This document shows, one piece after another, positions 45,534 to 54,331 of a stretch of DNA of 64,000 nucleotides (position 1 is the stretch's first letter; the number at the start of each line of letters is the position of its first letter). Made by a program: the position numbers and the translations under genes. The notes under the pieces are model-generated. The model worked only from the letters and a program-made list of their open reading frames with translations. It made no database searches and was not told where the DNA came from. The DNA is taken from NCBI GenBank assembly GCA_005791165.1, contig SXXW01000030.1, forward strand, positions 62,001 through 126,000, written 5' to 3'. The DNA comes from Cytophagaceae bacterium (GTDB taxonomy: Bacteria; Bacteroidota; Bacteroidia; Cytophagales; Spirosomataceae).

Positions 45534-46232
45534 TTATTGACCTAGCAGGAAGATGCAAGGTCTTTTATGTAAATCGGGCATTTCGCTTTTCCAGGTGTGG
45601 GCCGACTTAGTTTTGATAAATCCTGTGGGGCTTGTTACATCACAGGCAATACAGATTAATAAATTAGCGGGAGAGTTATTGATCAGATCTTCTAGCATTG
45701 CATTATTTCTAAAAGGTGTTTCAATAAACAAGTGGGTAAACCCAGTTTTTTCTACCTCTCTTGCTAAAAGATTTATTTTTTTAGCTTTTAAATCTTTATG
45801 GATGGGTAAATAACCATGAAATGTAAAGTTTTGACCTGAAAATCCAGAGCCCATCAGCGCTAATAAAATGGAGGATGGGCCTACCAAAGGAATTACTTCC
45901 ATATTCATTTCTTGTGCAATGGAAACAGCTAATGCTCCTGGATCTGCAATTCCAGGGCAACCCGCTTCTGATAAAACCCCTACGTATTCCTCTTGTTTGT
46001 GCTTAGAAATAAAAGATGAAATTAGGGAACGGGTACTGTCTTTATCTAAAATTTCAAAAGTTAACTCTTCGATATTAATCCCTAATTTCAGTTCGCTGAT
46101 AAACCTTCTGGCGGTTCTTATATTTTCAACTAAATAATGCTTGCATAAAAGGACATATTTCGAGACGTCTGCGGGCAACACATCCGATGCGGTATTTTCT
46201 GAGATGGGGCAGGGGATGAGGACGAGTTTCAT
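45534..46232 (-). CDS. SAM-dependent methyltransferase, RsmI/tetrapyrrole-methylase superfamily
   Basis: A 232-residue protein with the RsmI-like layout: LVLIPCPISENTASDVLP, VGVLSEAGCPGIADPGALAV (SAM-binding), VIPLVGPSSILLALMGSGFSGQNFTFHGYLP and HLFIETPFRNNAMLEDL. RsmI methylates C1402 of 16S rRNA. The N-terminal start differs from classic RsmI, which begins VATPIGNL, so this may be the second RsmI-like paralogue of Bacteroidota with an undefined target. The ATG at 46232 overlaps the esterase gene by four bases. Confidence 0.82.
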   Translation of the reverse strand: MKLVLIPCPISENTASDVLPADVSKYVLLCKHYLVENIRTARRFISELKLGINIEELTFEILDKDSTRSLISSFISKHKQEEYVGVLSEAGCPGIADPGALAVSIAQEMNMEVIPLVGPSSILLALMGSGFSGQNFTFHGYLPIHKDLKAKKINLLAREVEKTGFTHLFIETPFRNNAMLEDLINNSPANLLICIACDVTSPTGFIKTKSAHTWKSEMPDLHKRPCIFLLGQ

Positions 46233-46990
46233 AGTATGCTGTTTATTACTTCTAAAAATGCCGCGGGTTGATCTGCTTGAACCCAATGACTTGCATGGGG
46301 AATTTCAAACAACTCAAAATTGGGAAATATTTCCGAGATTAATCGTTGGTCCTCCGGTTGGATGTAATGTGATTCAGCGCCTTTAATAAAAATGGCAATG
46401 GTTTCGGAGGGTTGATGAACCCACAATTCTAATCCTACTACATCAATATTTTTAGTAATGACTTGTAGATTTATTTTCCATTCAAAACCATTTTCCCCAG
46501 TTCTATGGAGGTTTTTTAATAGAAATTGGCGCACCCCCTCATTGTCCTCAAATCGCTTCATGTGCTCATTGGCTGCCTGTCTATTCTCCAAATTCGCTAC
46601 ATCTAAAGTATTTAAACCCTCTAAAATTAAACTATGATGCACGGGGTAAAATTTAGGTGCTATGTCCACAACCACTATTTTATGGGCTATGTTGGGGTGA
46701 TTTAGGTCAAATTGCATCACGACTTTTCCCCCCATGGAATGACCGATTAATAATGGTTTCTCGAGTGAATGGTCTTGAATGAATTCTAGCAAATCTTCTG
46801 ACATGACTTGATAGTCAAATTCGTCAGACCAAGGAGAATGCCCATGATTACGTAAATCTAATAGAAAGACTTGGTGGTTTTCGCTTAAGACTTTAGCGAT
46901 GCCTACCCAGTTGTCCGACGTGCCAAAAATCCCATGTAAAATAACAATAGGACTTCCTTTTTCACCTAGTTTTCTAAAAAATAATTTCAT
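46229..46990 (-). CDS. Alpha/beta hydrolase, YbfF-like esterase
   Basis: A 253-residue alpha/beta hydrolase. The oxyanion segment is ILHGIFGTSDNW, the nucleophile elbow LIGHSMGGK (Ser about residue 94), the acid in the VDIAPKFYP region or the later GAESHY segment, and the catalytic His in IPHASHWVQAD. DLRNHGHSP is typical of YbfF-type esterases. The natural substrate is unknown. It overlaps selD upstream and the RsmI-like gene downstream, by four bases each. Confidence 0.88.
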   Translation of the reverse strand: MKLFFRKLGEKGSPIVILHGIFGTSDNWVGIAKVLSENHQVFLLDLRNHGHSPWSDEFDYQVMSEDLLEFIQDHSLEKPLLIGHSMGGKVVMQFDLNHPNIAHKIVVVDIAPKFYPVHHSLILEGLNTLDVANLENRQAANEHMKRFEDNEGVRQFLLKNLHRTGENGFEWKINLQVITKNIDVVGLELWVHQPSETIAIFIKGAESHYIQPEDQRLISEIFPNFELFEIPHASHWVQADQPAAFLEVINSIL

Positions 46991-48033
46991 AGAATGTATA
47001 TCGCTTTTTCCCTTTTTTCAGTGGTTCTTCCAATGGGCTTTAGATTGAATCCTTCGTCCTTTAGAAATTTCTCAAAAACTTCCTGGGATTTTTCCTCTAT
47101 GGCAATTAATAAGCCCCCCGAGGTTTGTGGGTCGGCGCCAATGAGCCTTTGGGTTTCTGTAATTCCTTCTTGGATTCGGTGTCCATAACTGGCCCAATTT
47201 CGTTCTGTTCCACCAGGGAAACATTTTTGATCTAAGTAGGTATCTAAATTGTCCAGTGTGGGTATTTTATTGAAAAATAGCTCAGAACTAACCTGTGAGC
47301 CATCCGACATTTCTACTAAGTGTCCAAATAAACCAAACCCCGTCACATCTGTTAACGAATGGACATAGGGGAGAGGGCCCAATTTTTCACCTAATAAATT
47401 AAGTGTACTCATTTGTTTGACAGCCTTGGCTAAATCAGTTGGGCTGACGATGCCTCTTTTTTGACCGGTCGATAAAATCCCAACACCTAAAGGCTTAGTT
47501 AAATAAAGTAGGCAATTTTGGGTAGCTTGATCATTTTGTTTTAAATGTTCTTTTTTAACCTTTCCTGTGACAGCTAAACCAAAAATCGGCTCGGGGGAGT
47601 CGATGGAATGGCCTCCTGCTAAAGGAATTCCTGCTTCGGCGCAAGCGGACCTCCCACCTTCAAGAACTTGGGCTGCAATTTCAGGGGCTAGCTTGTCGAT
47701 GGGCCAGCCTAGTATGGCGATGGCCATGAGTGGAGTTCCCCCCATCGCATAAATATCAGAAATGGCATTTGTTGCTGCTATTTTACCAAAATCAAAGGGG
47801 TCATCCACAATGGGCATGAAAAAATCGGTCGTCGAGATGACCGCTTCCCCATTTTGCCAATCGAATACGGCGGCATCGTCTCTACTTTCGTTGCCAACTA
47901 ACAATAGAGGGTGATTCTTTTTAGGTGTATCCGTTGTAAGGATTTTGTCTAAAATTTGTGGAGATATTTTACAACCACAGCCAGCTCCGTGTGAAAATGA
48001 AGTTAATTTGATGGGTTCTTTGTTTGTTTGCAT
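46987..48033 (-). CDS. selD: Selenophosphate synthase
   Basis: A 348-residue SelD, full length. The active-site loop HGAGCGCKIS has Cys19 in the position that is Sec or Cys in other species, and Lys22. DDAAVFDW and STTDFFMPIVDDPFDFGKIAATNA bind ATP and metal. TDVTGFGLFGHLVEM and GADPQTSGGLLIA are conserved. It makes selenophosphate for selenocysteine or 2-selenouridine tRNA. No selA, selB, selC or mnmH is visible in this window, so the use is not known. It heads a six-gene - strand run. Confidence 0.95.
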   Translation of the reverse strand: MQTNKEPIKLTSFSHGAGCGCKISPQILDKILTTDTPKKNHPLLLVGNESRDDAAVFDWQNGEAVISTTDFFMPIVDDPFDFGKIAATNAISDIYAMGGTPLMAIAILGWPIDKLAPEIAAQVLEGGRSACAEAGIPLAGGHSIDSPEPIFGLAVTGKVKKEHLKQNDQATQNCLLYLTKPLGVGILSTGQKRGIVSPTDLAKAVKQMSTLNLLGEKLGPLPYVHSLTDVTGFGLFGHLVEMSDGSQVSSELFFNKIPTLDNLDTYLDQKCFPGGTERNWASYGHRIQEGITETQRLIGADPQTSGGLLIAIEEKSQEVFEKFLKDEGFNLKPIGRTTEKREKAIYIL

Positions 48034-48287
48034 ATGTAAATTTCTAGGGTAAAAATATTCTTTAAATAATTAAAAATTAAGGTTTTGTTAAATTTTCGAA
48101 TTGGATTGCACTTTAAAGTGTTCTTATTATTATAAAATTATAATTTTTTGTCATTTTTATCCTAAAAGTCAATTACTTAGGTTGATTATCAGTAAAACTC
48201 TTCTTGCAAATAATTGGAGTATTTGATTTTTTAAGTTTATTTTGTGTAAAGTTTCTTTCAATAAACTTATATCTAAATTTCAATTTT
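48034..48287 (+). promoter_or_regulatory. Long AT-rich leader of the Oar-like receptor gene
   Basis: 254 bases between the divergent selD and the receptor start. I see A/T tracts and a TATTTG (about 48219-48224) but no exact TAnnTTTG with a -33 partner, and no convincing riboswitch. The receptor's biased codon use suggests a strong promoter lies here. Confidence 0.3.
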
Positions 48288-51200
48288 ATGCAGAAAAGAT
48301 TTATGACTAATTCTGTGTTGTTGGGAGCGTTTTTTGCGCTTTTAATGATGCTACCTGTGAGTGGTTTATTTGCTCAAGGTTCTACAACTGCTGCTCTAGC
48401 AGGTACTGTAGTGGATGAAAAAGGGCAAGGTTTACCTGGTGCATCGGTAATTGCCGTTCATGAGCCTACGGGTTCTCGTTATGGTGGTTCCACAAGAGCG
48501 GATGGTCGCTACAACATTGTTAACATGCGTGTGGGTGGTCCTTATAAAGTTACTGTGTCATTTGTGGGTTATAAAAATGCAGTTCAATCTGGAATTGTTT
48601 TGACATTAGCTCAAGAATTACGCCAAAACTTCAAATTGGAAGTAAATCAATCTCAACTGGAAGAAGTTAAAGTGGTTGCTTCTCGCAGTTCAATCATCAA
48701 TTCAGGTCGTACAGGTGCGGCAACAACTGTAGGTAACAATCAAATTACAACTTTACCTACTTTGAATCGTTCATTAGGTGATTTTGCTCGTTTAGATCCA
48801 CGTGCAAATGGTTTGAACTTTGCAGGTCGTAATGCATTGTATAATAATATTACCGTCGATGGAGCATTTTTCAATAATGCATTTGCCTTATCTTCAACCA
48901 TTGGTGGACAAACAGGCGCCTCTCCAATTTCAGTGGATGCAATTGATCAGTTCCAAGTATTAATTGCTCCTTATGACGTACGTCAAGGTATGGCCACTGG
49001 AGCAAATATCAACGTAGTGACGAAGTCAGGTACAAATAATTGGACAGGTTCAGGTTACTATTTTGGTACAAACGAAGGTTTGGTTGGAAATAAAATTGGT
49101 GATGTTACAAATCAATACGGTAAATTTAACCGTGGTCAAATTGGTGCTCGTATCGGTGGTGCAATCATTAAAGATAAATTATTTGTTTTTGGATCTTTTG
49201 AGCAAGAAACGCAAACGGATCCGGGTTCAAACTTTGTTGCAACACGTACAGGATCGGAGCCGAATAAATCTATTGCGAAAGCGGAAGATTTAGATCGTTT
49301 GAAATCATTCTTGTTGTCGAAATTCAAGTATGATCCAGGTGCTTATGAGAACTACAATAGAGAGAAATTCTCACAAAAAGCTAACATTCGTTTAGATTGG
49401 AATATTTCTGATAAGCATAAATTGAACATTAAGTATAACTACTTACGTTCTTTTGCTGATATTTCTCCTTCGAACTCAGGTTCTTTATCTGGAGGTCGTT
49501 CGCCATCGGTTAACGTGTTACCTTTCCAAGGTTCATTGTATCGTATCAACAATAATTTAGATTCATATATTGCTGAATTAAACTCAACTTTTTCTAGCTC
49601 GGTAGCGAATAACTTGACTGTAGGTTACACAGCGATGCGTGATTACCGGGAGTCACCGGTGAATGATAATCCATTCCCAACGGTTGATATTGGAAATAAT
49701 AACTTAAACCAAATGACTGCATTTGGATATGAGCCATTCTCTGCGAATAACTTGTTGAACTCTGACATTTTCCAAATCTCAGATAACTTAACAATCTACA
49801 AAGGAAAGCATGTGTATACCTTAGGTTTTGCATATGAGGCGAATGCATTTAAAAATGGTTTTGCTCCTAACTACTATGGTGGTTACCAATTTAGATCAAT
49901 TGATGATTTCATTAAGTCAGCAAATGGAGACAAAACAGTTATTCCAGCTTTTTACCGTCAACAATGGTCTAATTATGCGGAATTCCCTTTTGCTGAGATG
50001 AAAGGTAATACCTTGTCTTTCTACGGACAAGATGAGATTACTGCAGCGAAAGGATTGAAATTGACATTTGGATTACGTGCTGATGCAACTTCATTTCCAT
50101 CTTTTGATGAGCCAAAGTATACGAACTCATTTGTTCCTAATTTAACGTTCCGTGATGGAGTGAAGTTAGCTACCAACAAATTCCCTGAGACTACAGTATT
50201 ATGGTCTCCACGTTTCGGATTTAACTGGGATGTAAAGGATGACAAGACGACTCAAGTACGTGGTGGTTTGGGTGTATTCTCAGGTCGTGTTCCTTACGTA
50301 TGGTTATCTAATCAATTGTCTAATAATGGTGTTTTATTTGGATCAGAAAACTTAAGTAATCCAACTAATCGTCCGTTCAATGCGGATGTGAATGCATACC
50401 GTCCAGCTGTATCGTCGACCGTTACACCCACAGCTTACAACCTAGCGGTTACGGATCCAAACTTTAAATTCTCTCAGGTATTCCGTGGAAATTTAGCAGT
50501 AGATAAGCAATTGGGTGATGGCTGGATCGTATCGGTGGAAGGTATCTACACAAAAGATATCAATGCGGTATACTTAGAAAACGTCAACTTGCCTAATTCA
50601 ACGGTTAAAGCAGTAGGAGCTGACAACCGTGTTATATTCTATACGTTAGGTGCAAATGGGCTTCCAAGCACATCAAGAAATTTTCAAATTTACGGTAACG
50701 TAAGAGGAGTTAATGGTCCAGCAAACGGAATTGCTACTACTTCAGCTCCGAATATCTCGGACGCGATTGTAATCAAGAACACAAACTTGGGTTATTCGTA
50801 TGCCTTGACTGCAACTATTTCAAAAGCATTTGAAAATGGTTTATTCGCTTCATTAGCTTACACGAATTCAGATTCACGTTCGGTGAACGATGGTGGATCG
50901 ATTGCACAATCGCAATGGAGAGACCGTGTTGTATCAGGTGATCCAAACGAGAACGTTGCTTCGTACTCTTCTTACATGCAAGCTCACCGTATCAATGCAT
51001 ACGGTTCATACCGTTTAAATTACTTGAATGAGAAAGCAAGTACTACATTTGGCTTTACGTATTCAGTAGCTCCAGCAGGTCGTTTCTCCTATACATATTC
51101 AGGTGATATGAATGGTGACAATCAATTTAATGACTTAATGTATGTTCCTCGTAGCCAATCAGAGATCTTGTTACGTGATTTAGGTACGTATACAGCTGCT

Positions 51201-51608
51201 CAACAGTGGGTAGATTTGGATAAGTATATTACACAAGATTCTTATTTAAATTCACACCGTGGTCATTATGCAGAGCGTAATGGGGCAGAGTTACCTTGGT
51301 CGGCGAATTTCGACTTTAAAATTATCCAAGATTTCTACATCAATGTAGCTGGTAAGAAAAATACCTTACAATTTACATTAGACGTATTTAACTTTGGTAA
51401 CTATGTATCTCCACAGTGGGGCTTAAACCAAACACCATTGCGTGCTGGTTTATTGAACTATGTAACGAACGATGCTGCAACTGGAAGACCAGTTTTCCAA
51501 TTCCCTTATCGTTCTGGAACCACTCCATTGTCTGATACTTTCCAAAGATCATTTGGTCTAGGATCTCGTTGGCAAGCACAATTTGGAGTACGTTATATCT
51601 TTAATTAA
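48288..51608 (+). CDS. Oar-like TonB-dependent receptor, probably highly expressed
   Basis: An 1106-residue outer-membrane protein. Signal peptide 1-30 ends MLPVSGLFAQ. A CarboxypepD_reg domain follows (about 35-120, LAGTVVDEKGQGLPGASVI), then a plug-like region with NNITVDGAFFNNAF and PYDVRQGMATGANINVVTKSG. The long barrel ends WQAQFGVRYIFN, with the terminal aromatic expected of outer-membrane barrels. The order matches Oar-type receptors. Arginine codons are almost all CGT, unlike the mixed use in neighbours, which suggests high expression. The ATG at 48288 is chosen since upstream in-frame residues are not signal-like. No SusD partner is present. A GC-rich terminator follows. Confidence 0.9.
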   Translation: MQKRFMTNSVLLGAFFALLMMLPVSGLFAQGSTTAALAGTVVDEKGQGLPGASVIAVHEPTGSRYGGSTRADGRYNIVNMRVGGPYKVTVSFVGYKNAVQSGIVLTLAQELRQNFKLEVNQSQLEEVKVVASRSSIINSGRTGAATTVGNNQITTLPTLNRSLGDFARLDPRANGLNFAGRNALYNNITVDGAFFNNAFALSSTIGGQTGASPISVDAIDQFQVLIAPYDVRQGMATGANINVVTKSGTNNWTGSGYYFGTNEGLVGNKIGDVTNQYGKFNRGQIGARIGGAIIKDKLFVFGSFEQETQTDPGSNFVATRTGSEPNKSIAKAEDLDRLKSFLLSKFKYDPGAYENYNREKFSQKANIRLDWNISDKHKLNIKYNYLRSFADISPSNSGSLSGGRSPSVNVLPFQGSLYRINNNLDSYIAELNSTFSSSVANNLTVGYTAMRDYRESPVNDNPFPTVDIGNNNLNQMTAFGYEPFSANNLLNSDIFQISDNLTIYKGKHVYTLGFAYEANAFKNGFAPNYYGGYQFRSIDDFIKSANGDKTVIPAFYRQQWSNYAEFPFAEMKGNTLSFYGQDEITAAKGLKLTFGLRADATSFPSFDEPKYTNSFVPNLTFRDGVKLATNKFPETTVLWSPRFGFNWDVKDDKTTQVRGGLGVFSGRVPYVWLSNQLSNNGVLFGSENLSNPTNRPFNADVNAYRPAVSSTVTPTAYNLAVTDPNFKFSQVFRGNLAVDKQLGDGWIVSVEGIYTKDINAVYLENVNLPNSTVKAVGADNRVIFYTLGANGLPSTSRNFQIYGNVRGVNGPANGIATTSAPNISDAIVIKNTNLGYSYALTATISKAFENGLFASLAYTNSDSRSVNDGGSIAQSQWRDRVVSGDPNENVASYSSYMQAHRINAYGSYRLNYLNEKASTTFGFTYSVAPAGRFSYTYSGDMNGDNQFNDLMYVPRSQSEILLRDLGTYTAAQQWVDLDKYITQDSYLNSHRGHYAERNGAELPWSANFDFKIIQDFYINVAGKKNTLQFTLDVFNFGNYVSPQWGLNQTPLRAGLLNYVTNDAATGRPVFQFPYRSGTTPLSDTFQRSFGLGSRWQAQFGVRYIFN

Positions 51609-51627
51609 GATATTTCAATTCCGAAAT

Positions 51628-51657
51628 AAAAAGGCTGCTCGTAAGAGCAGCCTTTTT
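51628..51657 (+). terminator. Intrinsic terminator of the Oar-like gene
   Basis: AAAAAGGCTGCTC pairs perfectly with GAGCAGCCTTTTT around a GTAA loop, with a T run at the end. It lies 20 bases after the stop codon. Confidence 0.93.
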
Positions 51658-51713
51658 TGTTTGTGGTTTTATGGATCGTGCGTCCAATTGTTTTCCTGAT
51701 TATTAATTCCTTT

Positions 51714-51734
51714 GAGACACGATATTTCGCATCG
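51714..51734. repeat. Degenerate copy of the GAGACGCGA palindromic repeat
   Basis: GAGACACGATATTTCGCATCG keeps the left arm with one change (A for G, as in the next copy) but has a damaged right arm. It is probably a decayed member of the family. Confidence 0.5.
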
Positions 51735-51756
51735 ATTTATATCCAGATTATTCTTT

Positions 51757-51790
51757 TTGTAGAGACACGATAATCGCGTCTATTTCCTAC
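51757..51790. repeat. Palindromic repeat copy B1
   Basis: TTGTAGAGACACGA (51757-51770), then TAA, TCGCGTCT, and a closing CCTAC. One arm mismatch compared with copy A (GACACGA for GACGCGA). It lies in opposite orientation to copy B2, 17 bases away. Confidence 0.72.
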
Positions 51791-51806
51791 AAAAAATAAC
51801 TAAAAA

Positions 51807-51832
51807 AGACGCGAGGTATCGCGTCTCTACAA
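51807..51832. repeat. Palindromic repeat copy B2 (inverted relative to copy A)
   Basis: AGACGCGA, loop GGTA, TCGCGTCTCTAC. The loop GGTA is the complement of the TACC loop in copy A, so the element is in reverse orientation. With B1 it can form one hairpin of about 30-base arms. Confidence 0.82.
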
Positions 51833-51843
51833 GGAATAAAAAA

Positions 51844-51865
51844 AAAACCGGGTTTCCCCGGTTTT
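51844..51865 (-). terminator. Intrinsic terminator of the ugd-uxs transcript
   Basis: AAAACCGGG pairs with CCCGGTTTT around a four-base loop. Read on the - strand the hairpin is followed by a run of ten T. It starts two bases after the uxs stop codon. Confidence 0.92.
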
Positions 51866-51866
51866 A

Positions 51867-52838
51867 CTAAAACTCTTTATGATGCGCCATTCGATGTAAA
51901 TCTTCCGGACTTAATGATTTGAAATACTCATAGGTAATTTTTAAACCTTCTGCACGAGATACTTTGGGCTCCCAACCTAAGATGGCTTTAGCCTTTGTAA
52001 TATCGGGTTTACGTTGTTTAGGATCGTCTGTTGGCAATGGCAATGAAATAAGCTTTTGGGAAGTCCCCGTTAATTTGATAATTTCTTCACCAAACTCCTT
52101 TATGGTAATTTCATCTGGATTACCTATGTTCATAGGTTGGGTATAATCACTTAATAAAAGTCGATAAATACCCTCCACCAAATCGTTAACAAAACAAAAG
52201 GCTCTCGTTTGTGATCCATCGCCAAACATGGTTAAATCTTCTCCACGTAATGCTTGGCCTATAAATGCAGGCAGAACACGTCCATCATTTAATCGCATTC
52301 TTGGACCGTAGGTATTAAAGATTCGAACGATTCTTGTTTCTAGTCCATGGTAGGTGTGATAAGCCATGGTCATAGCCTCCTGGAAACGCTTTGCTTCGTC
52401 ATAAACACCACGTGGGCCTACGGGATTAACATTTCCCCAATATTCTTCTGGTTGAGGATGAACGGTTGGGTCTCCGTATACTTCTGAAGTAGAAGCGATT
52501 AATACACGTGCTCCTTTTACTCTAGCTAAACCTAAACAATTGTGAATGCCTAAAGAACCTACCTTTAAGGTTTGAATAGGTATTTTTAAATAATCAATGG
52601 GTGAGGCGGGAGACGCAAAATGCAAGATATAATCTAATGAACCAGGAACATGAATGAATTTAGAGACATCATGGTGGTAAAACTCAAAATTTGGGAGCTT
52701 AAATAAATGTTCAATATTTTTTAAATCCCCAGTAATCAAGTTGTCCATGGCAATCACATGATAGCCTTCTTTGATAAAACGATCACATAAATGTGAACCT
52801 AAAAACCCTGCCCCACCTGTTATTAATATTCTCTTCAT
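51867..52838 (-). CDS. uxs: UDP-glucuronate decarboxylase (UDP-xylose synthase)
   Basis: A 323-residue extended SDR. The NAD loop is [15 protein letters not shown]; the catalytic triad region is [10 protein letters not shown] (Thr117, Glu119) with YDEAK (Tyr146, Lys150). The acidic residue in SEVYG, where epimerases have a small one, and the [19 protein letters not shown] segment are typical of UDP-glucuronate decarboxylase. It makes UDP-xylose from UDP-glucuronate in the cytoplasm. ugd, 99 bases upstream, supplies the substrate. The ATG at 52838 is preferred over an in-frame start 51 bases earlier, because the Rossmann motif then sits at the N-terminus. Confidence 0.92.
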   Translation of the reverse strand: MKRILITGGAGFLGSHLCDRFIKEGYHVIAMDNLITGDLKNIEHLFKLPNFEFYHHDVSKFIHVPGSLDYILHFASPASPIDYLKIPIQTLKVGSLGIHNCLGLARVKGARVLIASTSEVYGDPTVHPQPEEYWGNVNPVGPRGVYDEAKRFQEAMTMAYHTYHGLETRIVRIFNTYGPRMRLNDGRVLPAFIGQALRGEDLTMFGDGSQTRAFCFVNDLVEGIYRLLLSDYTQPMNIGNPDEITIKEFGEEIIKLTGTSQKLISLPLPTDDPKQRKPDITKAKAILGWEPKVSRAEGLKITYEYFKSLSPEDLHRMAHHKEF

Positions 52839-52900
52839 ATTGCTTTTAAAACTAATTAATTTTAAGGGCCGGGGTAAACCGGTACCCAACTAATACTTAT

Positions 52901-52936
52901 TACCTTTTACCTAATACCTATTACCCTCTTACCTAA
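52901..52936. repeat. Heptanucleotide tandem repeat TACCTAA-like
   Basis: Five imperfect units with a period of seven: TACCTTT, TACCTAA, TACCTAT, TACCCTC and TTACCTAA, lying between ugd and uxs. A GGGTA/TACCC inverted pair (52872-52887) sits beside it. Too short and irregular for a satellite, but clearly periodic. Confidence 0.7.
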
Positions 52937-52937
52937 T

Positions 52938-54251
52938 TTACTTTACAACTCCTCGGCCAATGGAATAGTAGGTGTATCCTAGTTCTTTCATTTGAGCCAT
53001 TTCATATAAATTTCTACCGTCAAAAATAACCTTATTTTTCAATAAGCTTTCCATGCGTTCAAAATCAGGAGTTCTAAATTGTGGCCATTCGGTCACAATA
53101 AGAAGTGCATCCGCATTCTCAATCGCATCGTAAGGATTCTTTGAGAAGGTTACAGTTTCTCCTAATAATTCTTTGACGTTAGGCATAGCCTCAGGATCAT
53201 ATACATTTATTTTACATCCTAATTCAAGGAGGTGTTCGATGTTATATAAAGCAGGTGCTTCACGAATATCATCCGTATAGGGCTTAAAAGCCAAACCCCA
53301 AATGCCAATCGTTTTCCCAGCTAAATCATTATTGAAGTGATTTTTTATGATCGGAATTAACTTTGTCTTTTGCTTTTCATTGACCTTCATCACACTATCC
53401 AAAATGTGAAATTGGTAATTATTTTCTTCTGAAGTTTTGGCTAATGCTTGCACATCTTTTGGGAAGCATGATCCTCCATATCCGATACCAGCAAATAAAA
53501 ACCGCTTACCAATTCTTGAATCGGTTCCAATTCCTCTGCGAATATCATCGACATTTGCGCCAACTAACTCACACAGGTTAGCAATTTCATTCATAAAGGT
53601 AATCTTGGTAGCCAAAAATGCATTTGCTGCATATTTGGTCATTTCTGCCGAACGTTCGTCCATGAATATTATGGGATTTCCTTGGCGAACTAAAGGGGCA
53701 TATAATCGATTCAAAATTTCTTTTGCCTTATCAGATTCGGTTCCAATAACCACTCGGTCGGGTTTCATGAAATCCTCCACTGCCACACCTTCACGTAAAA
53801 ATTCGGGATTTGAAACTACATCAAATAAATCAGGTGATACATTTTTGGCAATCGCTTGATGTACAAGTTCTGAGGTTCCTACAGGTACTGTACTTTTGTC
53901 GATGATCACAGTGTATTCTGTAATCAGTGGCCCCAAATCTTTAGCTACTTGAAGAATGTATTTTAAATCAGCTGATCCATTTTCACCTGGAGGAGTGGGC
54001 AATGCAAGGAAAATAACTTTTGCTCCTTCTATACCTTTGCTCAATGAGGTGGTAAAATTCAATCTGCCTTCTGCTGTATTTCTATGAAATAAATCTTCAA
54101 GACCGGGCTCGTAAATAGGAACCTCGCCAGCTTTCATCCGATTAATTTTATCTTCATTAATATCTACACATGTTACATGATTACCTGTTTCTGCAAAACA
54201 AGTACCCGTAACCAAACCCACATATCCAGTTCCTACTACAGCTATTTTCAT
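52938..54251 (-). CDS. ugd: UDP-glucose 6-dehydrogenase
   Basis: A 437-residue UDP-glucose/GDP-mannose dehydrogenase. The NAD loop is VVGTGYVGLVTG, followed by DKSTVPVG, NPEFLREG and the catalytic Cys262 in GYGGSCFPKDVQAL. The C-terminal domain has GIWGLAFKPYTDDIREAP. It oxidises UDP-glucose to UDP-glucuronate, which the uxs product turns into UDP-xylose, probably for an exopolysaccharide or glycan. No glycosyltransferase is adjacent. A good promoter lies about 30 bases upstream of the start. Confidence 0.95.
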   Translation of the reverse strand: MKIAVVGTGYVGLVTGTCFAETGNHVTCVDINEDKINRMKAGEVPIYEPGLEDLFHRNTAEGRLNFTTSLSKGIEGAKVIFLALPTPPGENGSADLKYILQVAKDLGPLITEYTVIIDKSTVPVGTSELVHQAIAKNVSPDLFDVVSNPEFLREGVAVEDFMKPDRVVIGTESDKAKEILNRLYAPLVRQGNPIIFMDERSAEMTKYAANAFLATKITFMNEIANLCELVGANVDDIRRGIGTDSRIGKRFLFAGIGYGGSCFPKDVQALAKTSEENNYQFHILDSVMKVNEKQKTKLIPIIKNHFNNDLAGKTIGIWGLAFKPYTDDIREAPALYNIEHLLELGCKINVYDPEAMPNVKELLGETVTFSKNPYDAIENADALLIVTEWPQFRTPDFERMESLLKNKVIFDGRNLYEMAQMKELGYTYYSIGRGVVK

Positions 54252-54284
54252 TTGTTAATCTTAATTTAATTCTAAATTTGGCTA

Positions 54285-54317
54285 CAAAATTAGCTAATAA
54301 TCTTTAAAAATTGCAAA
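54285..54317 (-). promoter_or_regulatory. Promoter of ugd-uxs
   Basis: On the - strand TTTG (54317-54314) is followed after exactly 21 bases by TAATTTTG (54292-54285). Both elements match the Bacteroidota -33/-7 consensus TTTG and TAnnTTTG. The start codon is about 30 bases downstream. This is the clearest promoter in the window. Confidence 0.65.
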
Positions 54318-54331
54318 TATTGATTTAAAGG

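Noticed and set aside
52901-52936. CRISPR array
   Set aside because: The repeat unit is seven bases with no spacers and no cas genes are nearby.
53437-53859. A 140-codon open frame on the + strand opposite ugd
   Set aside because: It mirrors the ugd reading frame and encodes nothing recognisable.
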